NCBI GenBank assembly: GCA_036365515.1
Contig: CM070877.1
Location: 55,402,475-55,466,474, forward strand
Length of the DNA: 64,000 nt
Direction of reading: 5' to 3'
From: Torymus aiolomorphi
Taxonomy: Eukaryota; Arthropoda; Insecta; Hymenoptera; Torymidae
The notes beneath the pieces are model-generated. The model was not told where the DNA came from and made no database searches. It was given only the letters and a program-made list of their open reading frames with translations. Shown here one piece after another: positions 11,903 through 22,300 of the stretch. Positions within the stretch are counted from its first letter, which is position 1. Each line of letters opens with the position of its first letter. The position numbers and the translations under genes are program-made.

Positions 11903-12439
11903 TTATATAAATGCTTTACATCTTTGAACGAATGAGCCAGTGCCCTTGGAAATAATGCTGGGGAAATTGTTCGCACGACGGAGTATTATTCGGTGATTTT
12001 TTCTTTTTACATTTTCATAAAATTTTGCGGCCAGTGCGTCGTTTACATGTGAATCACGTGAAAAGACGTTACAAAACGCGCGTAAAGTGCGACCGCTACA
12101 CATATAGCAAAGAAACATAATACAATATTCGCCGCAAACTTTAGAATTAACACTCTGCAGTTTCTTCTCGTTCCACTTGAAGCTTGCGCAATTTCTTCGA
12201 AGTCGATCGATATGATGTCGTGACACAGGCTCGACTCCATAGCTATCGAAATATGTTCCTTTTGCATTTTTGTCTATGTAGAATGCCACCCAGTGGGATC
12301 CAAGCTTATCTCAGGTATCGACATTGGTTACAACAGCGGCTGAAAGACTCAAGCTTCTGGGGATGTGATCGGCTGCGTATACACTTATCGAGTTTGCTCT
12401 GAGGCCACTAATGGCCCTCGTGATTTGTTTCGTATTCAT
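11903..12439 (-). pseudogene. Inner adenain-like cysteine protease, in-frame stop
   Basis: It starts MNTKQITRAISGL and carries VYAADHIP near residue 20. The adenovirus-type triad is present: His49 (SHWVAFYI), Asp65 (TYFDSYG), Gln95 and Cys102 (QSVNSKVCGEYC), with the Q-to-C spacing of 7 seen in adenain. A TGA at codon 43 (12311-12313) lies six codons before the catalytic His, so full-length protein cannot be made without readthrough. Proteases of this family mature Polinton and adenovirus capsids. It is the last gene of the compact cluster, 14 bp after the preceding frame. Confidence 0.85.
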
Positions 12440-12453
12440 TTTGCGTTTTCGCT

Positions 12454-13142
12454 TTATGTGAAATATGTGCTGCTGTCGCTGTCACTTGCTATTTCTGGGG
12501 CCACATCCGTCTCGTCGCGGCCGTCGTCGTTCTGCTCCTCCTCCTCCTCCTCAGTGGACTGCTCGCTGCCCGGGTGAAAACGGAGTAATTTTTTGCGCTG
12601 CTTCTGCTGATACTGATGAAGTGCAGTGTAGAACATTTGACTTTGTACTTGGTCGTTGTTGATCAGCTTCCACTCTTCGGGTAGTATAAAGTGCATCCAC
12701 TTTTTTATTTGGTGCGCCTTGTAGAGCGCGCAAAAATCTTGTTTATTTTTAAACCTCTGAGTCGCGTGTTGTTGAGTTTTCCGAACGTCGGCGAGTCATA
12801 TTTTTCTAAATTACATATGTTTCGACCGAGTAAAGATTCCAGGTACCAGGCCTTCTCCTCGCCGCGAACGTAAATCCGTCTTGCTGCTCTTGCGATATTG
12901 AAGAGATAACGATATAGCTGTCTGAGTGATACTTCGCCCTCGAACCAGTTAATACCGTGAATATCGACAGCGCAGTAGGAATTTGTATTTTTTACGTCTT
13001 CGGGCAACTCGATGAAATTGCACGGTGCTTGTACAATCCAGTGGTCGACAATGGGTTTCTGTAGGCAAATGATCGCCACCTCCTTTGGTCAAAACTTCCT
13101 TTCAGTGTCTCGAAACCCTTGTATATCCACGACGTAATCCAT
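12454..13142 (-). pseudogene. Inner copy of the small conserved Polinton protein, stop and frameshift
   Basis: It starts MDYVVDIQGFRDTERKF and has a TGA at codon 18 (13089-13091), after which the same frame continues to 12705 (DIHGINWFEGE, RRIYVRGEEKAWYLESLLG). Near 12775 the coding sense moves to the next frame, which shows the family's CALYKAHQIKKWM motif and ends at 12454 with an acidic tail (STEEEEEEQNDDGRDE). It is homologous to 7443-8047 and 38844-39359 by start motif, the HG..W...... centre, the IYV(K/R)G..K..W motif and the Cys region. It sits between major capsid and protease. Function unknown. Confidence 0.7.
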
Positions 13143-13237
13143 TATACGTGTGTGCGTAGCGAGCGCCGAGAGAAAAGTGAGGCTTGAGGGCGCCGCCTGC
13201 TTCCTCTCGAGTCCTCGTCCCCCCACCTTTTTAACGA

Positions 13238-14562
13238 CTAGGCACTAAAATCGGATAATATTTGGCGGGTGGAGTCTATTTCGACAACGTTATCGTACTC
13301 GGCATAAACAACGCAATTTCTTGTGCTTGTTGGAGCCGACTCAAATCCCACCTCTATGCGTAAGCTACCCGAGCGAACGAGATTCCAATACGAGGTGCAG
13401 TGGGCGTGAGATCGAAAGCCGTGAGAAAGTAGCCCAATGAATAGTTGAAACGGTTTATGCCAAGACCCTCGTTGAGGAAATGTATACCTGTGCCCGAGTA
13501 GAGGGTTTGAAATGCATCTATAAACATACTACCGTTAGCAGCAAAGCGCGGCTGTAACGGTTTGCTCGGAATTTGAGACCCATCGACGTAGAGGCAGAGG
13601 TGATTTATTGAAAAGTGTTGAAAATTAAACGGGTTAAATGTTCGATTGCCATTGAATGCCTTATTATCAACAAATCCTATTATTATTCTTTTAGGCAATT
13701 GCCCAAGAATGGCATTATCGATGGTATCGCCATGTATACCTGCGTGAAGCGTAAAAGTTTTGACTTCTACTCTCGTGACGGGATACTTGACCGTTGCTTT
13801 AGCGAGAGGGTTGGCGTGTGCAATTAAAATTCCCGGATTTATCTTCACGCGTCGAACGATGAGCGTGGCTTCCTTTATTTTCAGGCCGAATTTACCATCT
13901 TCGGAGGCGTCCATTAGGCAAAAGGCATCTTTGCTTCGTACTAGTCGTACTCTCATTTCTACACCATTGATGAGCATTCTGTCTTGATTAAAGACGTCGC
14001 AGTGCAGATGGCCAATCATGTCGAAGGTTTTTCCATTGAGTGTGAAATGCTGACGATGGAGAGCACCCTTGTTAGATATTTCACCTTGAATGTGCGGCTG
14101 GGCTTTGAATAAACCGGGCGTATCATTGTACCACAATCCGGCCGTTAAGAGTGATTCTTTTGCGATTGGCGAGTAGTTGAGCAGTGACTCTATGTATGCT
14201 CTGTAAGGATATGCATTATTGGGTGGAGAAACCAGTTTTTGATTTAGAAAAACGTCGATATGATTAAACATTGAATGCAGTAAATTATTTACTGGGGCAA
14301 CTTTTAAGTTTTCAGCAGGGGTTTCGGCATTCGGCTGTATTCTAGCTTTGACATAGAACATGGTGTGCGCGAGATCTATATAATGTTCGCTTGCGCTCGG
14401 GATGACGAACTCTATGGGCGCGTCTCCTTCGTCGCTGAGCGAGGACACAGGTTTATAGTGTAAAAAACTACTACTCTCAATCGACGTTTGTGTCGCCGGA
14501 AGAGTGAAAATGTCGAGCTCGCTCGACATGCACTCGTTAGAGTGCGAGTGCAAGAAGGCCAT
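13238..14562 (-). pseudogene. Inner major capsid protein, C-terminal frameshift
   Basis: The main frame (402 residues to 13354) begins MAFLHSHSNECMSSELDIF and includes YKPVSSLSDEGDAPIEFVIP, YIDLAHTMFYVKARI and SINHLCLYVDGSQIPSKP. I recognise these as the double jelly-roll Polinton capsid family (relatives are often annotated 'F54H12.2-like'). At about 13365 the reading shifts: the frame ends at 13354, while the adjacent frame carries the expected end of the family (CVVYAEYDNVVEIDSTRQ) to 13238. A one-base indel explains this. The ATG follows the core-protein stop by 3 bp. The product would form hexon-like capsomers. As it stands, the last strand is replaced. Confidence 0.85.
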
Positions 14563-14565
14563 TTT

Positions 14566-15079
14566 TTACTTTGGACCAAAAATATCGTTTATGTTGCGAA
14601 GGGCTTTCCTCTTCTTCTTCTTCTTCTTCTTCTTCTTCTTGCTCGTTCTCACAGCGGGCTTTCTTTTGCCGGGTTTTTTCTTACCGCCTGCCGTGCGCGT
14701 CCGAGTGTGTTTCTTTCTCGACTGGCGCCGCCGCTTGCCATTCACGCCTGTTTTTATATCCCGAGCCTTTCATTATTTCCGATATTTTGTCAGCAGCTTT
14801 TCTTTTGAGGTTGCGTCCAGATTCTTTGGCCCGTGATTTTACAGCCTCCTTGAAATTGACACCTCTGTTGGCAACGTCGTCAACAAGCTTTATACCTGCG
14901 CGTAGTGTCTCTTTACCTACAGCCTTGGCCCCGCTCGTGATGTATGGCAGGATGTGACGAAAAAGGCCTCCTAACCAGGCTCCTACCCCGCAACCTCTCT
15001 GAAAAGTCGAACCAGCAAAAACATTTCTTACTCCACCCCCGCCTAGCTGCTCGTCGTAGTAGCGCCCGTAATGACTCAT
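14566..15079 (-). pseudogene. Inner basic core/membrane-active protein (pVI/pX-like), frameshifted
   Basis: It starts MSHYGRYYDEQLGGGGVRNV, then has a glycine-rich amphipathic region (GAWLGGLFRHILPYITSGAK) and a helical basic part (KRKAADKISEIMKGSG). An indel at about 14751-14760 (T-rich run) ends this frame at 14681. The next frame supplies a very basic tail with a K8 run encoded by the (CTT)n tract at 14610-14640 and ends in NINDIFGPK at 14566. The pattern resembles Polinton and adenovirus minor core or membrane-lytic proteins. It lies 1 bp after minor capsid and 3 bp before major capsid. Confidence 0.7.
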
Positions 15080-15080
15080 C

Positions 15081-15881
15081 TTAACGTTTGCGCTTAAAGT
15101 GTAGCGTGACCGTCAACGTGCCGTACTCGAATGGTATACGTTGCCCATGTTGATCTCTTATATCGATAACGATGCAACGAAAATTGTGATAGAGAAGAGG
15201 TATATAGTGAACGGGTGCAAAACGCTGTACAGTACTGCAACAGTACTTAAAGCTGGAGTTGTCCATAGAAACTATGCGCAGTAGGGCAGCTTGTGTGTCA
15301 CCTACTGTATAAGGTTCACATATATCGGTATAGATATACATCTGGTCGGGCAAGGCTCGAGAAAGCGAGGCAGGTCTGCTGGCTGCAATGTCGCGGTAAC
15401 CTTCATGCGTTGTAAACGAACCTTTTTGACCTGCTTCGTCGACGCCGAATACACGCATGATTTTTTCATTGAAATTCGTAATGTGTATTTGCGAGCAGTC
15501 ACACTTGCGTCTTATGATGTAAGACCCCTTACGATCTTTATGTGGCTCGAGAATTTGATACTTATATGTGTCATTCGTCGCGTTTATAGCGTCTACTAGT
15601 TGTTCGAGTGAATCGTAAATACCTACGGGTATACGACACAGTTTTTTGTCGATGAGACCCTCATTATCCTCAGCCGAGTAAAAAGTGTAACTTGCTTCGT
15701 CATCTTGAAAATGTACGATACTGCAGGGTATGTGAATTTCAACGAGGCCCACGAGCCACTCGCCGTGTAACTTTATCTCACGCTACAGCTGGGTCGTAAA
15801 ACAACATGTTGTATTTTCGGGAAAATACGTCATGCTGTTGTTACTAGGTAGTACCATATAAAAATCATCGCTCGTTTCCAT
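15081..15881 (-). pseudogene. Inner minor capsid (penton-like) protein, in-frame stop
   Basis: It starts METSDDFYMVLPSNNSMTYF. A TAG at codon 33 (15783-15785) interrupts the frame, which then continues unbroken for 223 residues from the next start (MGLVEIHIPCSIVHFQDDEA) to HYIPLLYHNFRCIVIDIRD and LTVTLHFKRKR. Position next to core and major capsid genes, length of about 265 codons, and the beta-rich C-terminal LL/Y...I.I.IRD pattern identify the single jelly-roll minor capsid family. It would form the vertex capsomer. A downstream start at residue 40 could yield an N-truncated product. Confidence 0.8.
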
Positions 15882-15888
15882 TTTTTTT

Positions 15889-16977
15889 TCAGATGTTTTC
15901 AAGCTCGCTTGCTTTTACCCACGAGTTGAATTTATCAGGGTAACCGAGCCACTTAACGAGTGCTCTCTTTTTAGCGCCCCGTCCTTCTGTGCGTATGACG
16001 CGGTCGACTTTGAAACGCTTATCGGGCGCGAGGCGTTCACGGCCGACTAACACGAGCTCCTCGGGATAAAAGAAACCGTCGATAATTTCTTCGTTCAAAT
16101 CTTCGAGCACGTATGTATAGAGATTTTGACGCGTCGAAACGCTGATTATCTTGAACACTTCTTCGCTAAAATTTTTTTCGTATCCTCTCTCAAAGGTGTT
16201 CTTGGTACGACTGATGCGCACGAGGTTGCCCACCTTGAATTTAGGCAGCGCCGGTGGTCGCCTTCGATAATTGTAGCTCGCGCGTTTGGCTAAATTTTCG
16301 ATCGCTGTCGGCGTGTTGTACAATGTGACATCGATAGGTCTCATGCGCGTACGACTGTGTAGCGTGCGATTGTAAGCGTGTACAATCTTCTGCACGACAT
16401 CGATGTATCTCTTTGTGTTACTATGAGAAAAGTATCGCCAGATTCGCTCGCGTAACGTTCTGTTGAGTCTTTCGACCACAGCTGCTTTAATGTCAGGGTT
16501 GCGAGCGACTCTGAATGTTATCTCTTTTCGGCGGAGGAGCGCCTGAAATGCTGAACCGGTAAACTCTTTGCCTCGATCGGTGTGCACGCATATAGGCAGT
16601 CGGGGATGTGCTCGGTCGATAATCCGTACGAAGGCGTCGGCAACGTTGCGCGCGGTCTTATCTTTTATCGGTTCCACCCATGCGCACTTACCGAGTACGT
16701 CAATCACCACTAGAATGTAGTTGTAACCGTCGTTGTAATCTTTTATCGTCGTGAGCTGTAGCAAATCAGCCTCCCAAACATCGTCAATGTTCGTCACGTT
16801 GTAGCGTAATCGTGGAAATCGCCTTCGTATCGGGTGATGGAACGTGTAGGCATCTTGATTGCTCAGCCAAGAGTAAATTTTTTTCTTTTCCTTTTTAGCG
16901 TTCAAGCGCACAAGATTGCGCGCCCCAGCGTAGCCTGCTTCATGCTCAAGGTCGTAGTATTGTTTTTCGTACGTCAT
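15889..16977 (-). CDS. Inner Polinton integrase with chromodomain, intact
   Basis: It has 362 residues. The retroviral-type rve core has Asp71 (WEADLLQL), Asp134 (VHTDRGKEF) and Glu169 (VVERLNRTLRERIW), with 34 residues between the last two. The region FKVGNLVRISR (about 245) is the usual linker. Residues about 320-362 form a chromodomain (FKVDRVIRTEGRG, ALVKWLGYPDKFNSWV). The enzyme would join the TIR ends to target DNA, making the 6-bp duplication seen at 9280 and 28236. No stop or frameshift is visible, unlike the neighbouring capsid genes. It starts 9 bp after the upstream gene. Confidence 0.93.
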   Translation of the reverse strand: MTYEKQYYDLEHEAGYAGARNLVRLNAKKEKKKIYSWLSNQDAYTFHHPIRRRFPRLRYNVTNIDDVWEADLLQLTTIKDYNDGYNYILVVIDVLGKCAWVEPIKDKTARNVADAFVRIIDRAHPRLPICVHTDRGKEFTGSAFQALLRRKEITFRVARNPDIKAAVVERLNRTLRERIWRYFSHSNTKRYIDVVQKIVHAYNRTLHSRTRMRPIDVTLYNTPTAIENLAKRASYNYRRRPPALPKFKVGNLVRISRTKNTFERGYEKNFSEEVFKIISVSTRQNLYTYVLEDLNEEIIDGFFYPEELVLVGRERLAPDKRFKVDRVIRTEGRGAKKRALVKWLGYPDKFNSWVKASELENI

Positions 16978-16986
16978 TTTTTTATT

Positions 16987-17667
16987 TTACAAACCAAGCG
17001 TGAGCCACTTTTTTTTCGCTTGTTTTTTACTGCGAGTCTGTATAGACGGCTGGGGTGATTCGTGCTGTATTGCTGTGTATAGATGTCGTTTGGCCGAGCG
17101 CTGAGGATCCGTCAATATTTGCCCAATTTTTAAAACTGCTGGATTATTAATTAAATTTCCCGGCGTTTCGGAAGTTTTGAGAAATTTTGCAAATTCAATG
17201 CGGCCAACGGGCGCCTCCTCGTCCTTACTGTTCTTTTTTTTTAATGCGTCGATGATTAACTCTGTTATATTGGACCGAGCAATTATACGACCATCTATAG
17301 TAATGGTGCCTGAGTTATCCCACTTGAGACGCTCGGGTACAGTGACTTTCCAATGGCGAAGCAAGAGACGCGCTTTGCGCGCGTGTACTTTCGGTACTCC
17401 CACGAGTATGTCGTCCTCGGACAGTGGTGCTAGCGCCTCTTCGACCTCGTCTATTTCAGAGTGCTCCTCACGTACAGCGCTACGCTCGTTATCACGGAAG
17501 AAAAGATAGCGACGTAAAATCTGTAGATATTTTACGCACTTCTCGTAATCGTCTCTAGCTGCTTTTGAGCGTAAAACATCGTACATTTCACCATCCAGAC
17601 GAGAAAAATGATCACCTGATGTTTGCATAGTTTTTTCATTCGTATTCCTCGTCCCCTCCTCCTCCAT
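16987..17667 (-). CDS. Conserved Polinton hypothetical protein, 226 residues
   Basis: The frame runs from MEEEGTRNTNEKTMQTSGDH to a basic tail (RSKKQAKKKWLTLGL). The middle has a short domain (ILVGVPKVHARKARLLLRHW, GTITIDGRIIARSNITELII) followed by a helical lysine-rich segment. Its position between the core protein and integrase parallels the outer gene at 33689-34598, whose domain (FFIGNLPISF, GVAYPKTTGLLELLIAK) has the same 'short beta unit then leucine helix' pattern. I think they are distant homologues, but the sequence match is weak. Function unknown. Acidic and basic segments could suit an internal virion protein. Confidence 0.6.
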   Translation of the reverse strand: MEEEGTRNTNEKTMQTSGDHFSRLDGEMYDVLRSKAARDDYEKCVKYLQILRRYLFFRDNERSAVREEHSEIDEVEEALAPLSEDDILVGVPKVHARKARLLLRHWKVTVPERLKWDNSGTITIDGRIIARSNITELIIDALKKKNSKDEEAPVGRIEFAKFLKTSETPGNLINNPAVLKIGQILTDPQRSAKRHLYTAIQHESPQPSIQTRSKKQAKKKWLTLGL

Positions 17668-17715
17668 GACTTTAGATTGCGATGTCTCCTTGGCGGCTCC
17701 GGCACAAGGATCATC

Positions 17716-18144
17716 TTACGAGCTCGCTCCATGTTTCGAGCCAAATATTTTTGAGATAAGCGCTCCTACGATCGGAGCAAGTAAGAGTGGTAAAAACGGC
17801 CCGCCGTTTTGTATAATGACACGTTTCTTCGATTTCCAAGTACCGCTGCCTCTATCACCAGTACGGATCAGCTTACGCAGCGTTTGCTTATGTTTACGCA
17901 ATCGGACCTTTTCGGAATCGCTTAGTTTTACGACGCCCTGCAAAACGTTCAACACATACTCGCATATGCATCTGAAGAGAGGTTTATCAGCTGTGCGCGC
18001 TATAGCAACACGATGTCTTTTGTCCCCATGACAAAGAGCGTTCAAGAGAGCAAGGTTTCTTTTCGAGAAATGTTTACCGCAGGCTATCGCTTTAAGACCT
18101 ATCGGCGCCATAGTTTTTTCCCGACTGATTAACGCACGCCTCAT
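17716..18144 (-). CDS. Basic core protein with hydrophobic C-terminal segment (pX-like)
   Basis: It is an intact 142-residue frame. The first two thirds are basic and helical (KRNLALLNALCHG, SEKVRLRKHKQTLRKLIR), then KKRVIIQNGGPFLPLLLAPIVGAL forms a hydrophobic segment after a GG turn, with an IFGSKHG end. Basic-then-'GG..LP' proteins of this shape are typical of Polinton and adenovirus core (pX/mu) proteins that condense DNA and are processed by the protease. It starts directly after the ATPase stop, so the two are packed without spacer. Confidence 0.6.
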   Translation of the reverse strand: MRRALISREKTMAPIGLKAIACGKHFSKRNLALLNALCHGDKRHRVAIARTADKPLFRCICEYVLNVLQGVVKLSDSEKVRLRKHKQTLRKLIRTGDRGSGTWKSKKRVIIQNGGPFLPLLLAPIVGALISKIFGSKHGASS

Positions 18145-18801
18145 TCACCGCGATTTAAAGTACTTGGGCACGTAGGCAACGTGCGTCCCGGTATTGGGAA
18201 ATATGTTTGCTCGAAATCTAAACTCGTCTAAGCAGGCTTGAGAGAGATCGATAAAAAGATAGGAGTGAGGTTCACGCGTGGCGTCTAGATAGGCCTCACG
18301 CAAAAAAGCCGAATCTTCCGGAAAAATTTGTCTCGCGAGGTGCTGTATTTGTGCTCTGTCGCGAGGATTTTTGAACAATACCAGATACTTGGTATTCAAA
18401 CTAATGTCGCGCTGTGCCTTACCTTTGTGAAATACGTTTTGCGTAACGAATATTACGCTAATATTTTTGTGATGACTACCCTTTGTAAGTAAATCTAAAA
18501 TAACATCGCTCGACGATTCACGCATGAGGTCGTCGAGAATTAGTAACTTTTTTTTCTCATTGTCACTCGAGTAATCCGCCATCTGTGGAAGGCCCTCTCG
18601 AAACTCGATGGGTGGCCCGTTGGGTTTAAAATCTCGTCTGTACGCGTCTTGCCATTCGGTGTAATAAAATAAGACACGGTCGAAACGTGTGTCGCAGACC
18701 TCTGGCAGGTAGGCGAGAAAGCTTTTAACGAATAAAGTTTTACCGCAGCCTGTGGGGCAGCACACGCGGCAAGTAAAAGGATGGTTCCATCGCGTGTCCA
18801 T
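18145..18801 (-). CDS. Inner packaging ATPase (A32/FtsK-HerA type)
   Basis: It is an intact 218-residue frame. Walker A is CCPTGCGKT (residues 14-22); the usual first glycine of GxxxxGKT reads Cys15, while GKT is kept. Walker B is KKLLILDDL and the sensor-like motif is IFVTQNVF. The size fits Polinton genome-packaging ATPases. The protein would drive DNA into the capsid. It is the first gene of the tightly spaced minus-strand cluster, and the GC-rich 500 bp upstream is the likely promoter region. Confidence 0.88.
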   Translation of the reverse strand: MDTRWNHPFTCRVCCPTGCGKTLFVKSFLAYLPEVCDTRFDRVLFYYTEWQDAYRRDFKPNGPPIEFREGLPQMADYSSDNEKKKLLILDDLMRESSSDVILDLLTKGSHHKNISVIFVTQNVFHKGKAQRDISLNTKYLVLFKNPRDRAQIQHLARQIFPEDSAFLREAYLDATREPHSYLFIDLSQACLDEFRFRANIFPNTGTHVAYVPKYFKSR

Positions 18802-19308
18802 GTTTACGACGCGAATAATGAAAATTACACGCGTGCAGCCTTTTTTAAACCCTTAACTCGCTCACGCGCTCAGCTGACGATGAAGTACTTGAAAAACATC
18901 ACCGCATATAGCTATGCTACGATATTTACGATCCCCGCGGCGGCGGCGGGCGCGCGCGCGCGGAGATCACCATGTCACCGCGGTGGTGACTTCCGCGGTG
19001 GTGACTTCCGCAGTCATTAGCATACTCCGGCCCTCGCGCGGATAAGTATATTTACCACGTTGATCAGGTGACTTTCGCGGCTATAAGCAACCATCGCTGC
19101 GTGTTTAATGCATTGTTCCGTTGATCTCCGCGGCGCGCGCGCGCGCGGGTTAGCTGATCTCCGCTATAAATAGGTACGTGGGATGAGGGGATATGGAGGA
19201 AAATAATTAACACATAAAAAAAGTTTAAATATCTACAATACATTTTTATTATTATTATGAAAAATATACAAAAGTTACAGCATTCAACGCATTAAAATAT
19301 ACAATTAT
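18802..19308. promoter_or_regulatory. GC-rich region with inverted repeats between polymerase and ATPase
   Basis: A (CG)n tract with gagatcac at about 18951-18971 is inverted at about 19118-19147 (tgatctccgcgg and a (CG)n tract), and gatctccgctata repeats again at 19157. In between are three copies of cgcggtggtgacttccg-like sequence. On the minus strand ttaaaaaagg at about 18842-18852 is a TATA-like candidate 40-50 bp before the ATPase ATG. The side next to the polymerase 3' end is AT-rich. It probably holds the cluster promoter. An origin role is also possible. Confidence 0.5.
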
Positions 19309-22300
19309 TCAATTGCGCTTATAGCCGAAAGGAAGCGAAACGTCGTGTTGGAAATATCTTCGCTTTCTCAGAACTATGGAACAGGATTTTTTTTCGCTGC
19401 GCGTAATGACCTCGTGCGTGCGAGTGCGTCTGATCGGATTGTATTTCAAAACGATAGGCGAGCTCTCGTCGTTATCGAAATACTCTGCGATCAAGCGCTC
19501 GATACTAGCGAAATTGATCTTGCTCGTATTGGCGCTATTAAGAGAAATTCCCTTTACTTTACAGTACTCGTGAGTGATGCCGGTCGATGGGGCGATCGCA
19601 CGAAAGGCATAAAATTTCGGACCCCCGGAGAGAACGCTGGTAATATAAGCTCCCTCTCCGTGGCCCTTGAGCTCGTCCGTCATGCTGCCGAGAAGAGTGC
19701 CTAAAGGAGGCCTATACTCTGAAGGGTCTTTTCGCTGCACTTGATATACACGAATTGGTATCCAGGTAGAGAACGCGGTTGGCCGAAAGCTTTTCTATAT
19801 ACGAGTAAATCTCGAGACGCGCCTGCTCGGTGGTGTAGGCTGCTAGTACCACATTTGTGTTCGGTGACGACTCTACAGCGTCCTCTTTATAGCACCAATT
19901 TGCGTACAAAAGATCCTCGCTAACCGGGAGCACGTCGAAAACTTCCTTTTCAGGCGTCGTGAGCAGTTTCAGTAGCCCCTCGCGCGTTTTGACCACTTCC
20001 GTTTATGTTAAATTCGAGCGTTGCCCAAACTTTCTCCAAAATGAATTTAAGCAGAGTTTTGCGACCGAACATAAACCCGAATTTTTTTCAATCTTTTCCC
20101 GGTCTAACCTTATTCCTTCTTCGCGCTCGTACTCGTCAATATAACGCTCCTTGGTAGTATCGTCCGTACACCAAGGCGGCCACCCGCTCGCTTGTTGTTT
20201 CAACCGAAGGAAGGTATTTACGTACGCGGCAAACAGACCACCCTCACCGCTGCACTGGTCATACTGTGTGCTCTTAAATTGCAATATGACAAATATCTCA
20301 GTCACGCTGTAGCCCAATTCGATTGCTTTCTGAAACTCGTGCACTACCCATGTCCCGCTAAACTCACGCTCGGCGACTTGTTCGTGGTTGCAGTCGTCCT
20401 GACGCATTTCCTCACAGCAGGAACGACAGAGACCAAAAATAAGGCGCCCGTGCGTTTTTACCGGTAATACGGGCAATAATAAATTTCGCGGTGGCAAAAT
20501 TTTGCATTTGACGTGCCCTTCGACGCGCGCGGGATTGTTATTCTGGCCATTCGTTAACGCGGCGCATTCCGAACCTATGTAAATGTGCGGGTGACCGATA
20601 GGAAAACGGCCTCGCTTACATATATACGGGTAAAGAGAGCAAATATCAGTATATTTGATCTCTTCACCCGGCTCTACAGTGCATGAGATGACTATATTTT
20701 CAGTTCGCCCACCGAAAAACGCATCCCGCGGATTGAGCGTTATTCTACTCATTATCGGGTGAGTATCCAGATACCGTACGAACTCGGGCTGTTGCCTTTT
20801 TATCCCATCGAATTCACACTCCCACATCTCGCGCACTTCGTAGCCGAGACTCCGCATTCGGCCGACTTTTACCTGTACACTTTCGTACGCCTGTGCATAC
20901 GTTTGATTAAACTTATTTCTTACCGATTCTCGGTTATTCGTAAAACATCGCGGGCAACCGTGCACGTAACAACCTTGAAATTCAAAAACGATTCCCTTAG
21001 CTGCTTCCCTCTCTTCGGGAGGGAAAGCAGATAGGTAACCGTCCACTAAAAATCCCTCGGGCAAGCGAAACTCACGCGTCCTCCCTGCATGTACGATCTC
21101 CCGACCGATCTCGCGCTCGCAATACAGCAACCACTCTATTGATTTTTGCGAGTGTTTGTCAGCGCGCCTATAACCGTTCGGTGGAATTATTCCTATAGTA
21201 TTCGGAACTAAAAAATTTTTACGAGAAACGTACGAACACGCCGACGCGATTGTACACGCTGATACGAACGCGCGCTTCAGTATTTCCACGTCCATCTGGC
21301 AATATTCGACTATCTCTTTTTGAAAGTCGAATATATAGTCAGGACTTGTATTGTCATGCTACTCGAGAAAAACGGCCCGCTCAGCCGGCGACATAGTGTC
21401 AGGGCAATAAAACTCTAGCGCTGGTAGAGGCCCAACGTACCGCTGGTTCTCAAGGGTGTTAAACAGATGTGGAAAATAGCCCTTCTTACTACTTTCGGGT
21501 AAACCAAAGGTAGCTGGTAGAGCACTAAATTTCATTTGAAAATAGTTGATGCTGTCGATAAACTTGGTTCGGCCGTACTTCAACATTGTAATATCTTGAC
21601 CGTTCAAAATGACGCTCGGGGCTGTGCGCTCAAAGTTTTCGGCCAATTCTTTTAAAATGAATTGAGCATCAAAAGCCTTGGCATTGTGCGCGATGCATAC
21701 AATTTCGGAAAATTCAGTGCTTTCCCGAATGCACAAGCTCAAGAGCTGTTTTACCGGATCGTCTGTGAAAATGAACTCGCGCACGCCGCATTTGCTACAA
21801 ATGATTTTAAGGTCGTCCACGTCTATGCAATCCGTGCAAACCTGATGCGCGACACGGAGATTCGGCACGTGAATTCGGGCATTTTCTCCATACGGCGTAT
21901 CCTTACGGGTCTCAAAATCGTAAAAAATGTATAAAAATTTTTTTTCCGCTTTCAAGTCACCGGCACCACCAATTGGTTGCATGAAACATGCATGATTGAA
22001 CGGCTGCCGCTTCGAACATTGTTTGCAATAACTAATACCACACTCGTGTTGACTGTGCTGCGTATTTACTATTTTTGAACAATTTTCGCATAGCCGCACG
22101 ATGTCGCACACTTTGCGATTATTTTTTTGTACGAACCCGCGCGCTTGTGATTAACGAAACAACCATGCCCGAAAAATTTACGTCCACACTCTGTGCACTC
22201 TATCATTTCTACACCGTCACTCCTACATGGAGGTGTAACAAAGCAAGATTCACAAGTTCATTTACACTTGTGTTGCCCAATACGGCGAAAACCCTTGTTA

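Noticed and set aside
15889..16977. LTR retrotransposon, on the basis of the rve integrase and chromodomain
   Set aside because: No reverse transcriptase, protease-RT order or LTRs; capsid, ATPase and polB genes surround it.
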